Positions 1 to 8,947 of a DNA stretch of 64,000 nt are shown in pieces. Positions within the stretch are counted from its first letter, which is position 1, and the number at the start of each line of letters is the position of its first letter. Under the pieces are notes generated by a model. It did not search any database. It was not told the origin of the DNA and saw nothing but the letters and a program-made list of their open reading frames with translations. A program made the position numbers and the translations under genes. Source of the stretch: Roseimaritima sediminicola (GTDB lineage: Bacteria; Planctomycetota; Planctomycetia; Pirellulales; Pirellulaceae); NCBI RefSeq assembly GCF_009618275.1, contig NZ_WIAD01000005.1:124001-188000 (forward strand), read 5' to 3'.

Positions 1-831
1 CAGTACGATCAGCACCAGCACGGCCAGCGACACCATCAGCAGCGACACGGCGACCGCGGCGTCCAGGTGCCCGACGCTCAATTCCAAAAACACGCTGGTC
101 GAAAGCACTTCGGTGCGCATCCGCGTCGCGCCGGCAAACACCAGGATCGGACCGAACTCACCCATCGCACGCGCCCAGGCGATCGTCAGCGCAGCGACCA
201 GGCCACGCGAAGCCTGCGGTAGGGCGATCATCAGAAAGGCTTGGCCTCGGGTGCAACCGAGTGTTCGCGCGACGTCTTCACAGCGAGGATCGATCTGGTC
301 GAAGGTGACCCGCATCGTGCGCGTGGCAAACCCGCAGGCCACCACGAACTGGGCCAGCACGATCGCCGGCCAGCGATACGTGACCTCCAAGCCCAGCCGC
401 TGCGCAAGCCAACTCTCCAGCTGCCAAGAACCCAGCGACGTGTGAAACAGGATCAACAGACTCAAACCCACCACCAGCGGCGGCAGCACCAGCGGTACGT
501 CGACCAGGGTGTCCAGCAAGCGGTGGCCGGGAAAGCGAAACCGCGACAACAGATAGGCCAGCGGCGTCGCGACGATGACCGACAGGATGGCCGCCGCCGA
601 ACAGGTCAGCAGGGTCAGCCGCAGCGAAGCCCGGATCTCCGGTCGCTCGAGCGCGACGCGAAAATCCGCCCACGAGGTGAAGGCCAGATCGGCGGCCAGC
701 AGCAGCACGATCAGGACCACAAAACAGGAGGCGATTCCGCCCATGATGAAGAAGAACGGCAGCTGGGATCGCTGGTGCCGCTGCAATCGTTCCGGCCCGG
801 AGGTCGTGGGCCTGAGCGTGTCGGGCGTCAT
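1..831 (-). CDS. modB: molybdate-type ABC transporter permease (ModB-like), 3' end outside window
   Basis: Inner-membrane permease of an ABC importer, most likely for molybdate or tungstate. The reading frame is open from an ATG at 831 down to base 1 (277 codons) without a stop, so the C-terminus is missing. It begins with a short polar stretch, then a hydrophobic helix (about residues 28-48), further hydrophobic helices, and an EAA-type loop for docking the ATPase (residues around ARTLGCTRGQAFLMIALPQA and the following GEFGP). The ATG overlaps the stop of the upstream binding-protein gene in an ATGA arrangement, which indicates one transcript and translational coupling. The ATPase subunit would be expected next, beyond the window edge. 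Assignment to molybdate rather than sulfate rests on the partner protein and is an inference. Confidence 0.85.
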   Translation of the reverse strand, partial: MTPDTLRPTTSGPERLQRHQRSQLPFFFIMGGIASCFVVLIVLLLAADLAFTSWADFRVALERPEIRASLRLTLLTCSAAAILSVIVATPLAYLLSRFRFPGHRLLDTLVDVPLVLPPLVVGLSLLILFHTSLGSWQLESWLAQRLGLEVTYRWPAIVLAQFVVACGFATRTMRVTFDQIDPRCEDVARTLGCTRGQAFLMIALPQASRGLVAALTIAWARAMGEFGPILVFAGATRMRTEVLSTSVFLELSVGHLDAAVAVSLLMVSLAVLVLIVL

Positions 832-1667
832 GGTTTCGGCCCCTGCAGGCTTCGAACGTCGAAACCGAATTCAGCGTAGCGCCGCCGGCCTCCGTTCTCG
901 GCAGTCAAGAAGTCGACGAATCGGCGGGCGGCGAGCTCGTGGCGGGACGTCGTCAGCACGGCGACCGAGACGTCCGAGCGGGCGCTGCTGAGTTCCGGCA
1001 GCGCGACCGCTTGCAGGTCGGGGTAGGCGTGCAGGACGGCATCGTAGACGATCCCCGCATCGGCCGACCCGACCAGTACGTCGTTGGCAACTTCGTTGAC
1101 CGTGGCCCGAAAGGCCCGGCTTGCGCGTGCTGCGCCGGACCAGCCACCGGCGCGTTCTAACGCTTGCCGCGTCAACCGGCCGATGGCCGCCGAATCGGGG
1201 TTCGCCAACACCAGGGTGACGTCGCTGCGCAGCAGGTCATCCAGGCTGTGGATGTTCTTGGGGTTGCCGCGACGAACGGCCACCACCGCCCGCATTCGGG
1301 CCACCGGATGGCTGGCGGCGACCAGAGAATCGGCGGCGGCCAAGCGGACGTAGCTGTCGTCGGCCGGCAGGAATAGGTCGCCGGCGCGGCGGATCTGCAA
1401 AGTCGACAGCAGGGCCTGCGAGGGGCCGTAGTGGATCTCCAGATCCCGGCCGGATTGCTGGCGGTAGTCCTCCCGCAATCGCTCGATCACCGCCGCATTG
1501 CTGGCCGCACAGTACAGCACCAGCGGGTCGACGCCGCGATGTCGATCGCCGTGGGCCAACAAGCCCAGCAGGATCGCCAGGGCGGTGGCCGCGGCCAGGA
1601 TCATCAACAACGAGCGATGCAGAGGGCTCACGGCCGATTGGCGGCTCACGGCAGACGGGCGGCTCAC
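828..1667 (-). CDS. modA: molybdate-type ABC transporter substrate-binding protein (ModA-like)
   Basis: Exported periplasmic binding protein that would deliver an oxyanion to the ModB-like permease. The frame shows a hydrophobic signal (MILAAATALAILLG), then the family opening VLYCAASNAAVIERL and a second-lobe motif NEVANDVLVGSADAGIVYDA typical of ModA/WtpA proteins. Its stop overlaps the permease start by 4 bases. The start is uncertain: the longest version opens with GTG at 1667 inside two perfect 18-base direct repeats, and GTG at 1631 or ATG at 1604 would give a more ordinary signal peptide. It begins only 13 bases after sthA ends, so it may be cotranscribed with sthA or have its own promoter inside sthA. 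The substrate could also be tungstate. Confidence 0.8.
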   Translation of the reverse strand: MSRPSAVSRQSAVSPLHRSLLMILAAATALAILLGLLAHGDRHRGVDPLVLYCAASNAAVIERLREDYRQQSGRDLEIHYGPSQALLSTLQIRRAGDLFLPADDSYVRLAAADSLVAASHPVARMRAVVAVRRGNPKNIHSLDDLLRSDVTLVLANPDSAAIGRLTRQALERAGGWSGAARASRAFRATVNEVANDVLVGSADAGIVYDAVLHAYPDLQAVALPELSSARSDVSVAVLTTSRHELAARRFVDFLTAENGGRRRYAEFGFDVRSLQGPKP

Positions 1668-1676
1668 GGCAGACGG
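1641..1676. repeat. two perfect 18-base direct repeats over the modA start
   Basis: GCGGCTCACGGCAGACGG occurs twice back to back at 1641-1658 and 1659-1676, with a third partial copy (GGCTCACGGC) just before. Read on the minus strand the repeat adds in-frame codons (S-R-P-S-A-V / S-R-Q-S-A-V) and supplies several GTG codons, so it blurs which start codon modA uses. Confidence 0.85.
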
Positions 1677-1680
1677 CGCC

Positions 1681-3126
1681 TCAGAACAAGCGGTTGTATC
1701 CGTTCAGTGCGGCGACCCGGTAGGCTTCGGCCATGGTGGGATAGTTGAACGTCGTTTCCACGAAGTACTCGATGGTGTTGTGCGGCGGCGGTTGGCTCAT
1801 CACGGCCTGGCCGATATGGATGATCTCCGAAGCGTTTGCGCCAAAGCAGTGCACGCCCAGCACCTCCTTGGTCTCGCGGTGAAACAGCAGTTTCAGGATG
1901 CCGACGGTGCGTCCGGTGATCTGGGCCCGGGCCAAGCTCTTAAAATTGCTTTGGCCGACTTCGTAGGGAACGCAGGCCGCGGTCAACTCCCGTTCGGTCT
2001 TTCCCACCGAACTGATCTCGGGGCTGGTATAGATGCCCGTGGGGATGTCATGCAGGCGGAGGTTGCCGTCTTTCTTGCCCAGCATGTGCATCGCCGCAGC
2101 CCGGCCCTGGGTGTAGGCGGCGCTGGCCAGCGAAGGGTAACCGATCACGTCGCCCACGGCGTAGATGTGTTCGCGTGCGGTTTGGAACTGCTCGTCGACG
2201 ACCAACTGGCCGCGACTGTTGGGTTCCAGGTCCACTGCGTCCAAGCCCAGAGCATCGGTGTTGCCTTGGCGGCCGTTGGCCCACAGCACCATGTCGGTTT
2301 TCAGCAGCTTGCCGCTTTTCAGCCGCATCACCGCTCCGTTGTCGCCCGGACAACCTTCCAGCGACTCGAACGATTCGTTGTGGCGGATCAGGATGCCCTG
2401 ATCGCGCAAGTGGTAGGACAGCGCATCGATGATTTCGTCGTCGAGGAACTCGAGCAGTTTTTCTCGCGTGTTCACCAAATTAATTTTGATGCCCAGATTG
2501 CGGAACATCGACGCGTATTCCACCCCGATCACTCCGGCGCCGTAGATCGTGATCGAATGCGGCTTGGTATCCAGGTCCAGAATCGTGTCGCTGTCGAAGA
2601 TGCAGGGGTGGTCAAAGTCGACGTTGGGCGGCCGGTAGGGACGCGAACCGGTGGCGATCACGAAGTGGTCGGCGGTGTAACGTTCGCCGGCGACTTCGAC
2701 CGTGTGTTCGTCGACGAATCGAGCCGCGCCCTGCAGGATGGGCACGTCGTTGCGGTCGTAGAACGATTGCCGCATGTTGACCTGCTTGGCGATGATCGCC
2801 TGCGTGCCCTGTTTCAGTTGCCGCATCGAGGGGCTGAACCGCACGCCCCATTCGCGAAACATGGGATTGTTCAGGGCCGTCATGGTCGAGGTGATCGCAT
2901 ACCGCAGGGCTTTGCTGGGGATCGTTCCCCAGTGCGTGCAGCCCCCGCCGATCGAATAGTGGCGTTCGGCGACGGCCACGTGGTAGCCACCCTTGGCCGC
3001 TTGCATCGCCGCCCCCTCGCCTCCGGGGCCGGTGCCGATAACCAAAAGGTCGAAGTCCCGGTTGGAACCGCTGGCCGCTTTTTCGCGGTTCCGATACGTC
3101 CTGCAGCTGTTGGTCGTGTCGTTCAT
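1681..3126 (-). CDS. sthA: soluble pyridine nucleotide transhydrogenase
   Basis: Cytoplasmic FAD flavoprotein that moves reducing equivalents between NADPH and NAD+. The N-terminus carries the dinucleotide-binding motif [15 protein letters not shown] and the SthA signature [16 protein letters not shown], in which the second cysteine of the usual disulfide reductase pair is replaced, as is normal for this enzyme rather than for lipoamide dehydrogenase. A second nucleotide-binding motif ([17 protein letters not shown]) and the FAD loop ([17 protein letters not shown]) follow, then the dimerisation domain with [16 protein letters not shown]. Starting at ATG 3126 gives 481 residues, close to the family length; a GTG at 3141 is also in frame, but the extra five residues are not conserved-looking. 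No obvious operon partner upstream. Confidence 0.93.
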   Translation of the reverse strand: MNDTTNSCRTYRNREKAASGSNRDFDLLVIGTGPGGEGAAMQAAKGGYHVAVAERHYSIGGGCTHWGTIPSKALRYAITSTMTALNNPMFREWGVRFSPSMRQLKQGTQAIIAKQVNMRQSFYDRNDVPILQGAARFVDEHTVEVAGERYTADHFVIATGSRPYRPPNVDFDHPCIFDSDTILDLDTKPHSITIYGAGVIGVEYASMFRNLGIKINLVNTREKLLEFLDDEIIDALSYHLRDQGILIRHNESFESLEGCPGDNGAVMRLKSGKLLKTDMVLWANGRQGNTDALGLDAVDLEPNSRGQLVVDEQFQTAREHIYAVGDVIGYPSLASAAYTQGRAAAMHMLGKKDGNLRLHDIPTGIYTSPEISSVGKTERELTAACVPYEVGQSNFKSLARAQITGRTVGILKLLFHRETKEVLGVHCFGANASEIIHIGQAVMSQPPPHNTIEYFVETTFNYPTMAEAYRVAALNGYNRLF

Positions 3127-3316
3127 GCCTTCAAGTATCACGGAAACGGCGGCGTCTCGGTAGAGCGCCTCGCGTAGCTGAGGTCGCCAGACTTTGGGGA
3201 TCGGTAGCTGACCCCCGCCCGGCTTATCGCGGTCTGGCGAGCACCGTATGCTGGGACGCAGCGTTCTCGCTAGACAGTTAGGACTCGATCATTCTTCGAA
3301 CCAGGAAAATCAGACG

Positions 3317-4186
3317 ATGCGTGTGGCCGCGGTGCAGATGGATGTTTCGTTGGCGGCATTGGCGGAAAACATCCAGCGGGTCGCTGGGCGGCTCGCCGAC
3401 GCGGCCGCAAACGGGGCCGAGCTGGTGGTGTTTCCCGAGTGCGTGCTGTGCGGCTACTGTTTCGAATCCCGCCAGGAGGCCGCCGAGGTGGCGATCGGCC
3501 TGGACGATCCGGCCTGGCAGCCGCTCCGCGACGCCCTGGCGGCTCATCCCGGGGTTTCCGTCTCGCTGGGGTTTTTGGAGGCGGCCGAGGCGGGGCAGAT
3601 GTTCAATTCCAGCGTGCTGTGGTCCGGCGGAAAGCCGGTGGGGCTGTATCGCAAGATTCATCTGCCGCAGTTGGGCGTCGACCGATTTGTCGATCGTGGC
3701 GACCGCCCCTATCGGACTTGGCCTGCGGGGGCGGCCAACGTGGGCATGGCGATCTGCTATGACAGTTCGTTTCCCGAACCCATGCGAGTGCTGGGTTTGG
3801 CCGGGGCCGACGTGATCGCCCTGTCGACCAATTGGCCCGTGGCGGCGCTACGGACCGCTCTGTTGGTGCCGCCGGCGCGGAGCATGGAGAATCACCTGTA
3901 TTTCGTGGCCGCCAACCGCGTCGGGCAGGAGCGCAGCTTTCAGTTCTGCGGCCGCAGCAGCATCTGTGGCCCCGACGGCATCGAGCTGGCCCGGGCTGAC
4001 GATGACAGCGAGCAGATCCTCTATGCCGACATCGATCTCGAGGCGGCTCGGAACAAACGCATCGAACGCACCGTCGGAGCCCATGTGATCGATCGTTTCG
4101 CCGACCGCCGCCCCGAGTTCTACGAGGCCATTGTCCAGCCCGCCCAGCCCGACCAGCCCGTCCAGCCCGACGGCGGAGCGCGCTAG
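3317..4186 (+). CDS. carbon-nitrogen hydrolase (nitrilase superfamily)
   Basis: Cytoplasmic amidase or nitrilase-type hydrolase of unknown substrate. All three catalytic residues are visible: Glu41 in LVVFPECVLCGY, Lys113 in GLYRKIHLPQ and Cys147 in VGMAICYDSSFPE, in the standard order. The ORF is open from 3248, but MRVAAVQMD at 3317 matches the normal family N-terminus and gives 289 residues, the usual single-domain length. The C-terminus ends in a P-A-Q-P-D-Q-P-V tail that looks like a low-complexity addition. It stands alone between divergent sthA and a MaoC-type gene on the same strand 230 bases downstream. The sequence does not tell whether it is an omega-amidase, carbamoylputrescine amidase or other branch. 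Confidence 0.9.
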   Translation: MRVAAVQMDVSLAALAENIQRVAGRLADAAANGAELVVFPECVLCGYCFESRQEAAEVAIGLDDPAWQPLRDALAAHPGVSVSLGFLEAAEAGQMFNSSVLWSGGKPVGLYRKIHLPQLGVDRFVDRGDRPYRTWPAGAANVGMAICYDSSFPEPMRVLGLAGADVIALSTNWPVAALRTALLVPPARSMENHLYFVAANRVGQERSFQFCGRSSICGPDGIELARADDDSEQILYADIDLEAARNKRIERTVGAHVIDRFADRRPEFYEAIVQPAQPDQPVQPDGGAR

Positions 4187-4416
4187 GTCCGGCTGGGGTT
4201 GACCCCTCCGAGAAGGTTTTTGTACCACCTCCGCAGTGCTTCCTGCGGCAATTTGCCTAGGTTGCCTAATCCTGTTTCGGTTCCGCTTTTTCAGCACGAA
4301 ACGGGGCGAGGCGGCCATGCGAGCCTAGCCGGCAGCGCTAGGATGCATACAAATTGTTGGCTGGCGGGTTTCCCGGGGAGTGGGAAGCCCGGCGTCGCCT
4401 GAACCGAAGGATATTG

Positions 4417-4902
4417 ATGACGCTGTATTTCGAAGACTTGAAGGTGGGTGACCGGTGGTTCAGTCTGCCCCGGAAAATCGAACGCGACGACGTGGTCGAT
4501 TTTGCGGATTTGACCGGTGATCACGACCCGCTGCACAGTCCCGCCGAAGGCGCCGCCTCGCCGTTTGGCAAGCCGGTCGCGCACGGGTTGCTGGGGTTGT
4601 CGCTGATGGCTGGGCTGTCGAGCGACTGTCCGGCCGTTCAGACGCTGGCCCTGGTGCGGATCGGCCAGTGGCAGTTCGAACGCCCCATCTATTTTGGCGA
4701 TAGCGTTCATGTGATGACCGAGGTCGCGGCTCTGGAGCCCTACGGTCGCCGGGCGGGCCGCGTGATCTGGTTTCGGCAATTGATCAACCAGCAGGGATTG
4801 ACCGTGCAGAGCGGCGAGCTGGAGACGCTGGTCGCCCTCCGCTCGCGAGTCACCCGCCGGATGGCCCCCAAGAGCCGTCCACCGGCCGCCGCCGGCCGGT
4901 GA
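4417..4902 (+). CDS. MaoC-family (R)-hydratase-like protein
   Basis: Single hot-dog-fold protein of 161 residues, probably acting on an enoyl-CoA or similar thioester. The N-terminus YFEDLKVGDRW and the hydratase motif DFADLTGDHDPLHSPAEGA (Asp and His of the catalytic pair) followed by PVAHGLLGLSLMAGLSS are characteristic of MaoC/PhaJ proteins. The start at ATG 4417 is preceded by GAAGGA at a suitable distance; the frame is open further upstream but without conserved residues. It could serve fatty-acid or C-C bond metabolism; the fatty-acid synthesis cluster starts 216 bases downstream, though it has its own promoter candidate, so a joint role is only a suggestion. Confidence 0.85.
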   Translation: MTLYFEDLKVGDRWFSLPRKIERDDVVDFADLTGDHDPLHSPAEGAASPFGKPVAHGLLGLSLMAGLSSDCPAVQTLALVRIGQWQFERPIYFGDSVHVMTEVAALEPYGRRAGRVIWFRQLINQQGLTVQSGELETLVALRSRVTRRMAPKSRPPAAAGR

Positions 4903-4976
4903 GGCTGGAGATTTGAGATTTTCCCGCTGCCGGGTCGGGAAAGCTGGGAAAGCTGGGTTTCTCGAAAAACCATGCG

Positions 4977-5006
4977 TTGACAGCCCCGCAGTCCAGCTTC
5001 TACCAT
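4977..5006 (+). promoter_or_regulatory. candidate sigma-70-type promoter for rpmF
   Basis: A perfect -35 box TTGACA (4977-4982) and TACCAT (5001-5006, 4 of 6 to consensus) are separated by 18 bases, 112 bases upstream of the rpmF start. It would drive the rpmF-fab cluster. No experimental support; based on sequence only. Confidence 0.45.
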
Positions 5007-5118
5007 ACCGGGCTTCATTGACCGCAGATCCTGCGTCAATCGACGGCTCCCTCTTGTCGGGAGACGTGGTTTACGGAAAACGTGTTCGCCTCCGAACCGG
5101 TACGCATAGAGAATATCG

Positions 5119-5301
5119 ATGGCCGTTCCCAAAAGAAAACATTCCAACAGCCGCAGTGGTAAACGACGCAGTCACCACCGCATCAAGCCTCGTCAGTTGA
5201 CCTACTGCCCGCAGTGCAGCAGCCCCGTGCCCACGCACGTGGTCTGCCCCAAGTGCGGCAGTTATCAGGGTCGCTACACCGTCGAAACCGCGCAGGAATA
5301 A
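5119..5301 (+). CDS. rpmF: 50S ribosomal protein L32
   Basis: Small basic protein of the large ribosomal subunit, 60 residues. It starts with MAVPKRKHSNSR and carries a zinc-ribbon (CPQC and CPKC separated by ten residues), the cysteine-containing form of L32. It sits 39 bases ahead of fabD, the common rpmF-fab coupling that links ribosome and membrane synthesis. In many bacteria plsX and fabH lie between rpmF and fabD; neither is present here. Confidence 0.97.
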   Translation: MAVPKRKHSNSRSGKRRSHHRIKPRQLTYCPQCSSPVPTHVVCPKCGSYQGRYTVETAQE

Positions 5302-5340
5302 GACCCTCGCGACTTTCTCGCAAGCCAAGGCGGTTTCTCG

Positions 5341-6273
5341 ATGGCATTGGACGTCGACGCAGTCGGGTTTCTGTTTCCCGGTCAAGGGGCGCAGAATGTG
5401 GGCATGGGCAAATGGCTGTGCGACACCTATCCGGTGGCCGAGCAGTTGTTTCGCCAGGCCGGCGAGGTGTTGGGCTACGACCTGGCGGAGCTGTGCTTTG
5501 AAGGCCCCGCCGAGCGGCTCAACGCCACCAAGTACTCCCAACCCGCCCTGTTTGTCACCAGCATGGCGGCCGTCGAGGTCTTGCGCCAGGAGCAGCCGGA
5601 GTTGGTTGCCAAAGCGCGCTGTGCCGCGGGGCTCAGTCTGGGCGAATACACGGCCGTGTGCTTTGCCGGCGGATTGAGCTTTGAAAACGCTCTGAAACTG
5701 GTTCAACGCCGCGGCGAAGCGATGCAGGACGCGGCCGATCAGGTCGACAGCGGCATGGCCAGCGTGCTGGGCCTGCAGTTGGACGTCCTGGAGCAGGTTT
5801 GCGAGAGCGTGCGGCAGGGCGATGAAGTGCTGCAGCCGGCCAATTTGCTGTGCCCCGGTAATATCGCCGTCTCGGGGCACCTGAGTGCGATCGGGCGGTT
5901 GGAGGCGGCAGCCAAGGAGGCGGGTGCGTCCCGCGTCGTGCCATTGGCCGTCGCCGGGGCCTTTCATACCGTGTTGATGCAGCCCGCCGTCGCCCAGCTC
6001 CGCGAAGCCCTTTCCGAGACGCCGCCGACGGACATGCCGATGGCCGTGTACTCCAACGTCGACGCGACGGCTCACCGCGACGGTTCGGATGTGTTGCAGT
6101 TGTTGGCCGAGCAGGTGGTCAGCCCGGTGCGCTGGGAGGATTCGATCCGTCAGATGATGGCCGATGGCATCGAAGGGTTCCTGGAGATCGGCACCGGACG
6201 CGTCTTGCAGGGCACGATCAAGCGGATCGAGCGGCGTTTTCCGATGGATGGTTTTGGCGACGGAGCCGCGTAA
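5341..6273 (+). CDS. fabD: malonyl-CoA:ACP transacylase
   Basis: Transfers malonyl groups from CoA to acyl carrier protein, supplying fatty-acid elongation in the cytoplasm. Visible are the N-terminal FLFPGQGAQNVGMG, the nucleophile elbow GLSLGEYTA with Ser99 (Leu replaces the more usual His of GHSLGE) and the catalytic-His segment AVAGAFHTVLM. Length of 310 residues is normal. The start ATG follows rpmF by 39 bases. It is the second gene of the cluster and precedes fabG, with 143 bases containing a strong GC hairpin in between. Confidence 0.96.
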   Translation: MALDVDAVGFLFPGQGAQNVGMGKWLCDTYPVAEQLFRQAGEVLGYDLAELCFEGPAERLNATKYSQPALFVTSMAAVEVLRQEQPELVAKARCAAGLSLGEYTAVCFAGGLSFENALKLVQRRGEAMQDAADQVDSGMASVLGLQLDVLEQVCESVRQGDEVLQPANLLCPGNIAVSGHLSAIGRLEAAAKEAGASRVVPLAVAGAFHTVLMQPAVAQLREALSETPPTDMPMAVYSNVDATAHRDGSDVLQLLAEQVVSPVRWEDSIRQMMADGIEGFLEIGTGRVLQGTIKRIERRFPMDGFGDGAA

Positions 6274-6300
6274 GCTTCGGGGCCTTGGCAATGATTTATT

Positions 6301-6320
6301 GGCCGCCCCCTTGGGCGGCC
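6301..6320. terminator. GC-rich hairpin between fabD and fabG
   Basis: GGCCGCCC-CCTT-GGGCGGCC forms a perfect 8-base stem with a 4-base loop just after fabD. There is no U-tract after it, so it is not a standard intrinsic terminator; it could attenuate or protect the transcript end, or be a stray repeat. Confidence 0.4.
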
Positions 6321-6416
6321 CTCCCACCCTCAGAGTCTTCGCTCCCCCTTGCGGTCCGTCAGAGCCGAGGGGAATCGCGCCGAGCGAGTTTCCTACAGTC
6401 ACCGAGATAACTACCC

Positions 6417-7175
6417 ATGCAATTGTCGCTCACCGCCGATCTGAAAGATCAAGTTGCTGTCGTCACCGGAGCATCCCAGGGTCTGGGCAAAGCCGTGGCG
6501 ACCGTGCTGGCCGCCAACGGAGCCCACGTGGCCTGTCTGGCACGCAGTGCCGAAAAGCTGGAGGGCACGGTCCAGGAGATCCAGGCCGCCGGCGGCACCG
6601 CCGAAGCGATATCCTGTGACGTGACCGATCGGGCGGCGACGACCGATGCGATCCAGGGCGTGCACAAGCAGGGCGGCCGGTTGGACATCCTGGTCAACAA
6701 CGCCGGCGTGACCCGCGACAAGTTGCTGCGCGGCATGTCCGACGAGGAATGGGACGACGTGATCGCGACCAACCTGACCAGTTGCTTTGTGGGCTGCCGA
6801 GCGGCGGCGACGATCATGCGACGCGCCAAGTACGGCCGGATCGTCAACATGGCCAGCATTTCGGGCGTGATGGGCAACGCCGGTCAAACCAACTACGCCG
6901 CCAGCAAGGCGGGCATGATCGGCCTGTCCCGATCGCTCTCGCGCGAGCTGGCCAACCGCGGCGTGACCGTCAACTGCGTCGCCCCCGGCTTCATCGCCAG
7001 CGACATGACGGCCAAGCTGGGCGATGTGGTGCTCGACGAGGTTCGCAAACGCATCCCCGCCAACCGCGTGGGCCAGCCCGAGGACGTGGCCGCGGCGGTC
7101 CTCTTCCTGGCCAGCCCGGCGGCCAGCTACATCACCGGGCAAACCCTGATCGTCGACGGAGGGATGTGCTGGTAA
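6417..7175 (+). CDS. fabG: 3-oxoacyl-[ACP] reductase
   Basis: NADPH-dependent short-chain dehydrogenase that carries out the first reduction of each fatty-acid elongation cycle. It shows the Rossmann motif [14 protein letters not shown], the NNAG motif ([11 protein letters not shown]), catalytic Ser in [12 protein letters not shown], and the YAASK active-site pair of Tyr and Lys, then [14 protein letters not shown]. The 252 residues match the family. A short N-terminal extension ([11 protein letters not shown]) precedes the fold. It lies between fabD and acpP, the standard order, which supports fabG over other SDR roles. Confidence 0.95.
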   Translation: MQLSLTADLKDQVAVVTGASQGLGKAVATVLAANGAHVACLARSAEKLEGTVQEIQAAGGTAEAISCDVTDRAATTDAIQGVHKQGGRLDILVNNAGVTRDKLLRGMSDEEWDDVIATNLTSCFVGCRAAATIMRRAKYGRIVNMASISGVMGNAGQTNYAASKAGMIGLSRSLSRELANRGVTVNCVAPGFIASDMTAKLGDVVLDEVRKRIPANRVGQPEDVAAAVLFLASPAASYITGQTLIVDGGMCW

Positions 7176-7292
7176 CAGGCGCCGCACCGGTAAAACGCCG
7201 CTTCACACCGACGTCCCCCGGTGGAAACGCGGACCGGCGGTGGAATCGCCATTTTTTTCGGGCATCTGCTCGATCGCCAGGCTCCCACTGTA

Positions 7293-7322
7293 TTGACGCC
7301 TTTTGCACGCATCCCCTATCTT
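7293..7322 (+). promoter_or_regulatory. candidate promoter for acpP
   Basis: TTGACG (7293-7298) and TATCTT (7317-7322) are spaced by 18 bases, 71 bases before the acpP start, inside the 217-base fabG-acpP gap. An own promoter would fit the high acyl-carrier-protein demand. Inference from sequence only. Confidence 0.45.
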
Positions 7323-7392
7323 TCGGTCCAAACCTTTCCAATCAACTTTCCGATCCTACTTACTCAAAACCAAACTTTTGGAGAACCGACCC

Positions 7393-7638
7393 ATGGCTTC
7401 CATTGAAGAGCGGGTTATCGATATCGTTGCCGAGCAACTGGGTGTCGAAAAAGAAAAGATCAATCGAGACACTTCGTTCGTCAACGATCTGGGTGCCGAC
7501 TCGCTGGACACCGTTGAATTGGTGATGGAGCTGGAAGAGGAGTTCGACATCAGCATTCCCGACGACGCGGCGGAAAAGATTCAGAAGGTCGGCCAGGCGA
7601 TCGAATTCATCGAAAAGGAAAAGGGCGACGACGCCTAG
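7393..7638 (+). CDS. acpP: acyl carrier protein
   Basis: Small acidic carrier of growing acyl chains, 81 residues. The phosphopantetheine attachment serine is in the motif [19 protein letters not shown], preceded by helix 1 ([20 protein letters not shown]). ATG 7393 is chosen because MASIEERV is the typical N-terminus; the frame is open for 30 more codons upstream but without ACP sequence. It lies between fabG and fabF as in most bacteria. Confidence 0.97.
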   Translation: MASIEERVIDIVAEQLGVEKEKINRDTSFVNDLGADSLDTVELVMELEEEFDISIPDDAAEKIQKVGQAIEFIEKEKGDDA

Positions 7639-7705
7639 GCGTTCTCGCGAAAGATTGAATGGTCGGGTTGTCGTGGTCGCTGTGGTTTGCTGTTGAGGTC
7701 TCCGG

Positions 7706-8947
7706 ATGAAGCGTCGTGTGGTTATTACCGGTATGGGGCTGGTGACACCGCTTGGCTCCGAAGTCCGGCAGGTTTGGCAAAATCTGTTAGAGGGTCAAAG
7801 CGGGATCCGCCGTTTGTCGACCCTGGATACGGAAGGGTTCAAGATCAAGATCGGTGGAGACATTCCCGGTTTTGGCCTCAATGGGATTGTCGAACCCAAA
7901 GAAGCGAAGCGACTGGACCGGTTCTCGCAGTTCGCACTGTGGGCCGGTGCTCGGGCCGTCGAGCAGGCCGGCATCGACTTCGCCCAGGAGGACACCACGC
8001 GGTGTGGCGCGATCCTGGGTTCGGGCATCGGAGGCCTCTGGGAAATCGAATCCCAGATGGAACGGATGCTGTTCAAGGGGACCGACCGCGTCAGTCCCTT
8101 TACGGTCCCCAAAATGATGCTCAACGCCGGCAGCGGCAACCTGGGCATCCACTTCGGTCTCCGCGGGACCAACTACACGGTCGCCACCGCGTGTGCCAGT
8201 GCCAGCAACGCCATGGGCGATGCGTTGGCGAATATCCAGCGGGGCGAAACCGACATCATTCTGACCGGGGGCAGCGAGGCGGCGATCACCCGGATCGGTT
8301 TGGCCGGTTTCCAGAACATGAAGGCCCTCTCCTCGCGCAACGACGCGCCCGAGCAGGCCAGCCGTCCGTTCGACGCCCAGCGGGACGGTTTCGTGCTGAG
8401 CGAAGGCGCCGGAATCAGCGTCTTTGAAGAATTGGAACATGCCCGCGCCCGCGGCGCGGAGATCGTCGCCGAGGTGATCGGGTTCGGCTGCAGTTGCGAC
8501 GCCGGCCATATCACCCAACCCGACCCGCAGGGTGCCGGGGCGGCGCAGGCGATGCGCATGGCGATCGCCAGCGCGGGCCTGGAGCCCACCGATGTCGATT
8601 ACATCAATGCCCACGGCACCAGCACGCCGCTGGGCGACAAGGCGGAAACCCGGGCCGTGCATTCGGTCTTCGGCGATCACGCCCAGAAACTGTCGATCAG
8701 CAGCACCAAGTCCGCCCTCGGCCATTCGCTGGGGGCCAGCGGTGGTATCGAAGCGGTTGTGACGGCGATGTCGCTGCACGATGGTGTCGTGCATCCGACG
8801 ATCAACCTGACCAACCCGGATCCGGATTGCGATCTGGACTACACGCCCAACGAAGCTCGCCAGCGAAAGATCGAAGTCGCGATGAGCAACAGCTTTGGTT
8901 TCGGCGGTCATAACGCCTGCCTGGTCCTCCGCCGTTACGACGGTTAA
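7706..8947 (+). CDS. fabF: 3-oxoacyl-[ACP] synthase II
   Basis: Condensing enzyme that elongates acyl-ACP with malonyl-ACP. The Cys-His-His triad is visible: active Cys in VATACASASNAMGDAL, His in INAHGTSTPLGD and His in SALGHSLGASGG, with the C-terminal NSFGFGGHNACLVL. It begins with RRVVITGMGLVTPLG and has 413 residues, the normal size. It is 67 bases after acpP. Its stop codon (TAA) overlaps by 4 bases with the stop of the convergent VWA gene, so transcripts from both sides overlap. Confidence 0.97.
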   Translation: MKRRVVITGMGLVTPLGSEVRQVWQNLLEGQSGIRRLSTLDTEGFKIKIGGDIPGFGLNGIVEPKEAKRLDRFSQFALWAGARAVEQAGIDFAQEDTTRCGAILGSGIGGLWEIESQMERMLFKGTDRVSPFTVPKMMLNAGSGNLGIHFGLRGTNYTVATACASASNAMGDALANIQRGETDIILTGGSEAAITRIGLAGFQNMKALSSRNDAPEQASRPFDAQRDGFVLSEGAGISVFEELEHARARGAEIVAEVIGFGCSCDAGHITQPDPQGAGAAQAMRMAIASAGLEPTDVDYINAHGTSTPLGDKAETRAVHSVFGDHAQKLSISSTKSALGHSLGASGGIEAVVTAMSLHDGVVHPTINLTNPDPDCDLDYTPNEARQRKIEVAMSNSFGFGGHNACLVLRRYDG

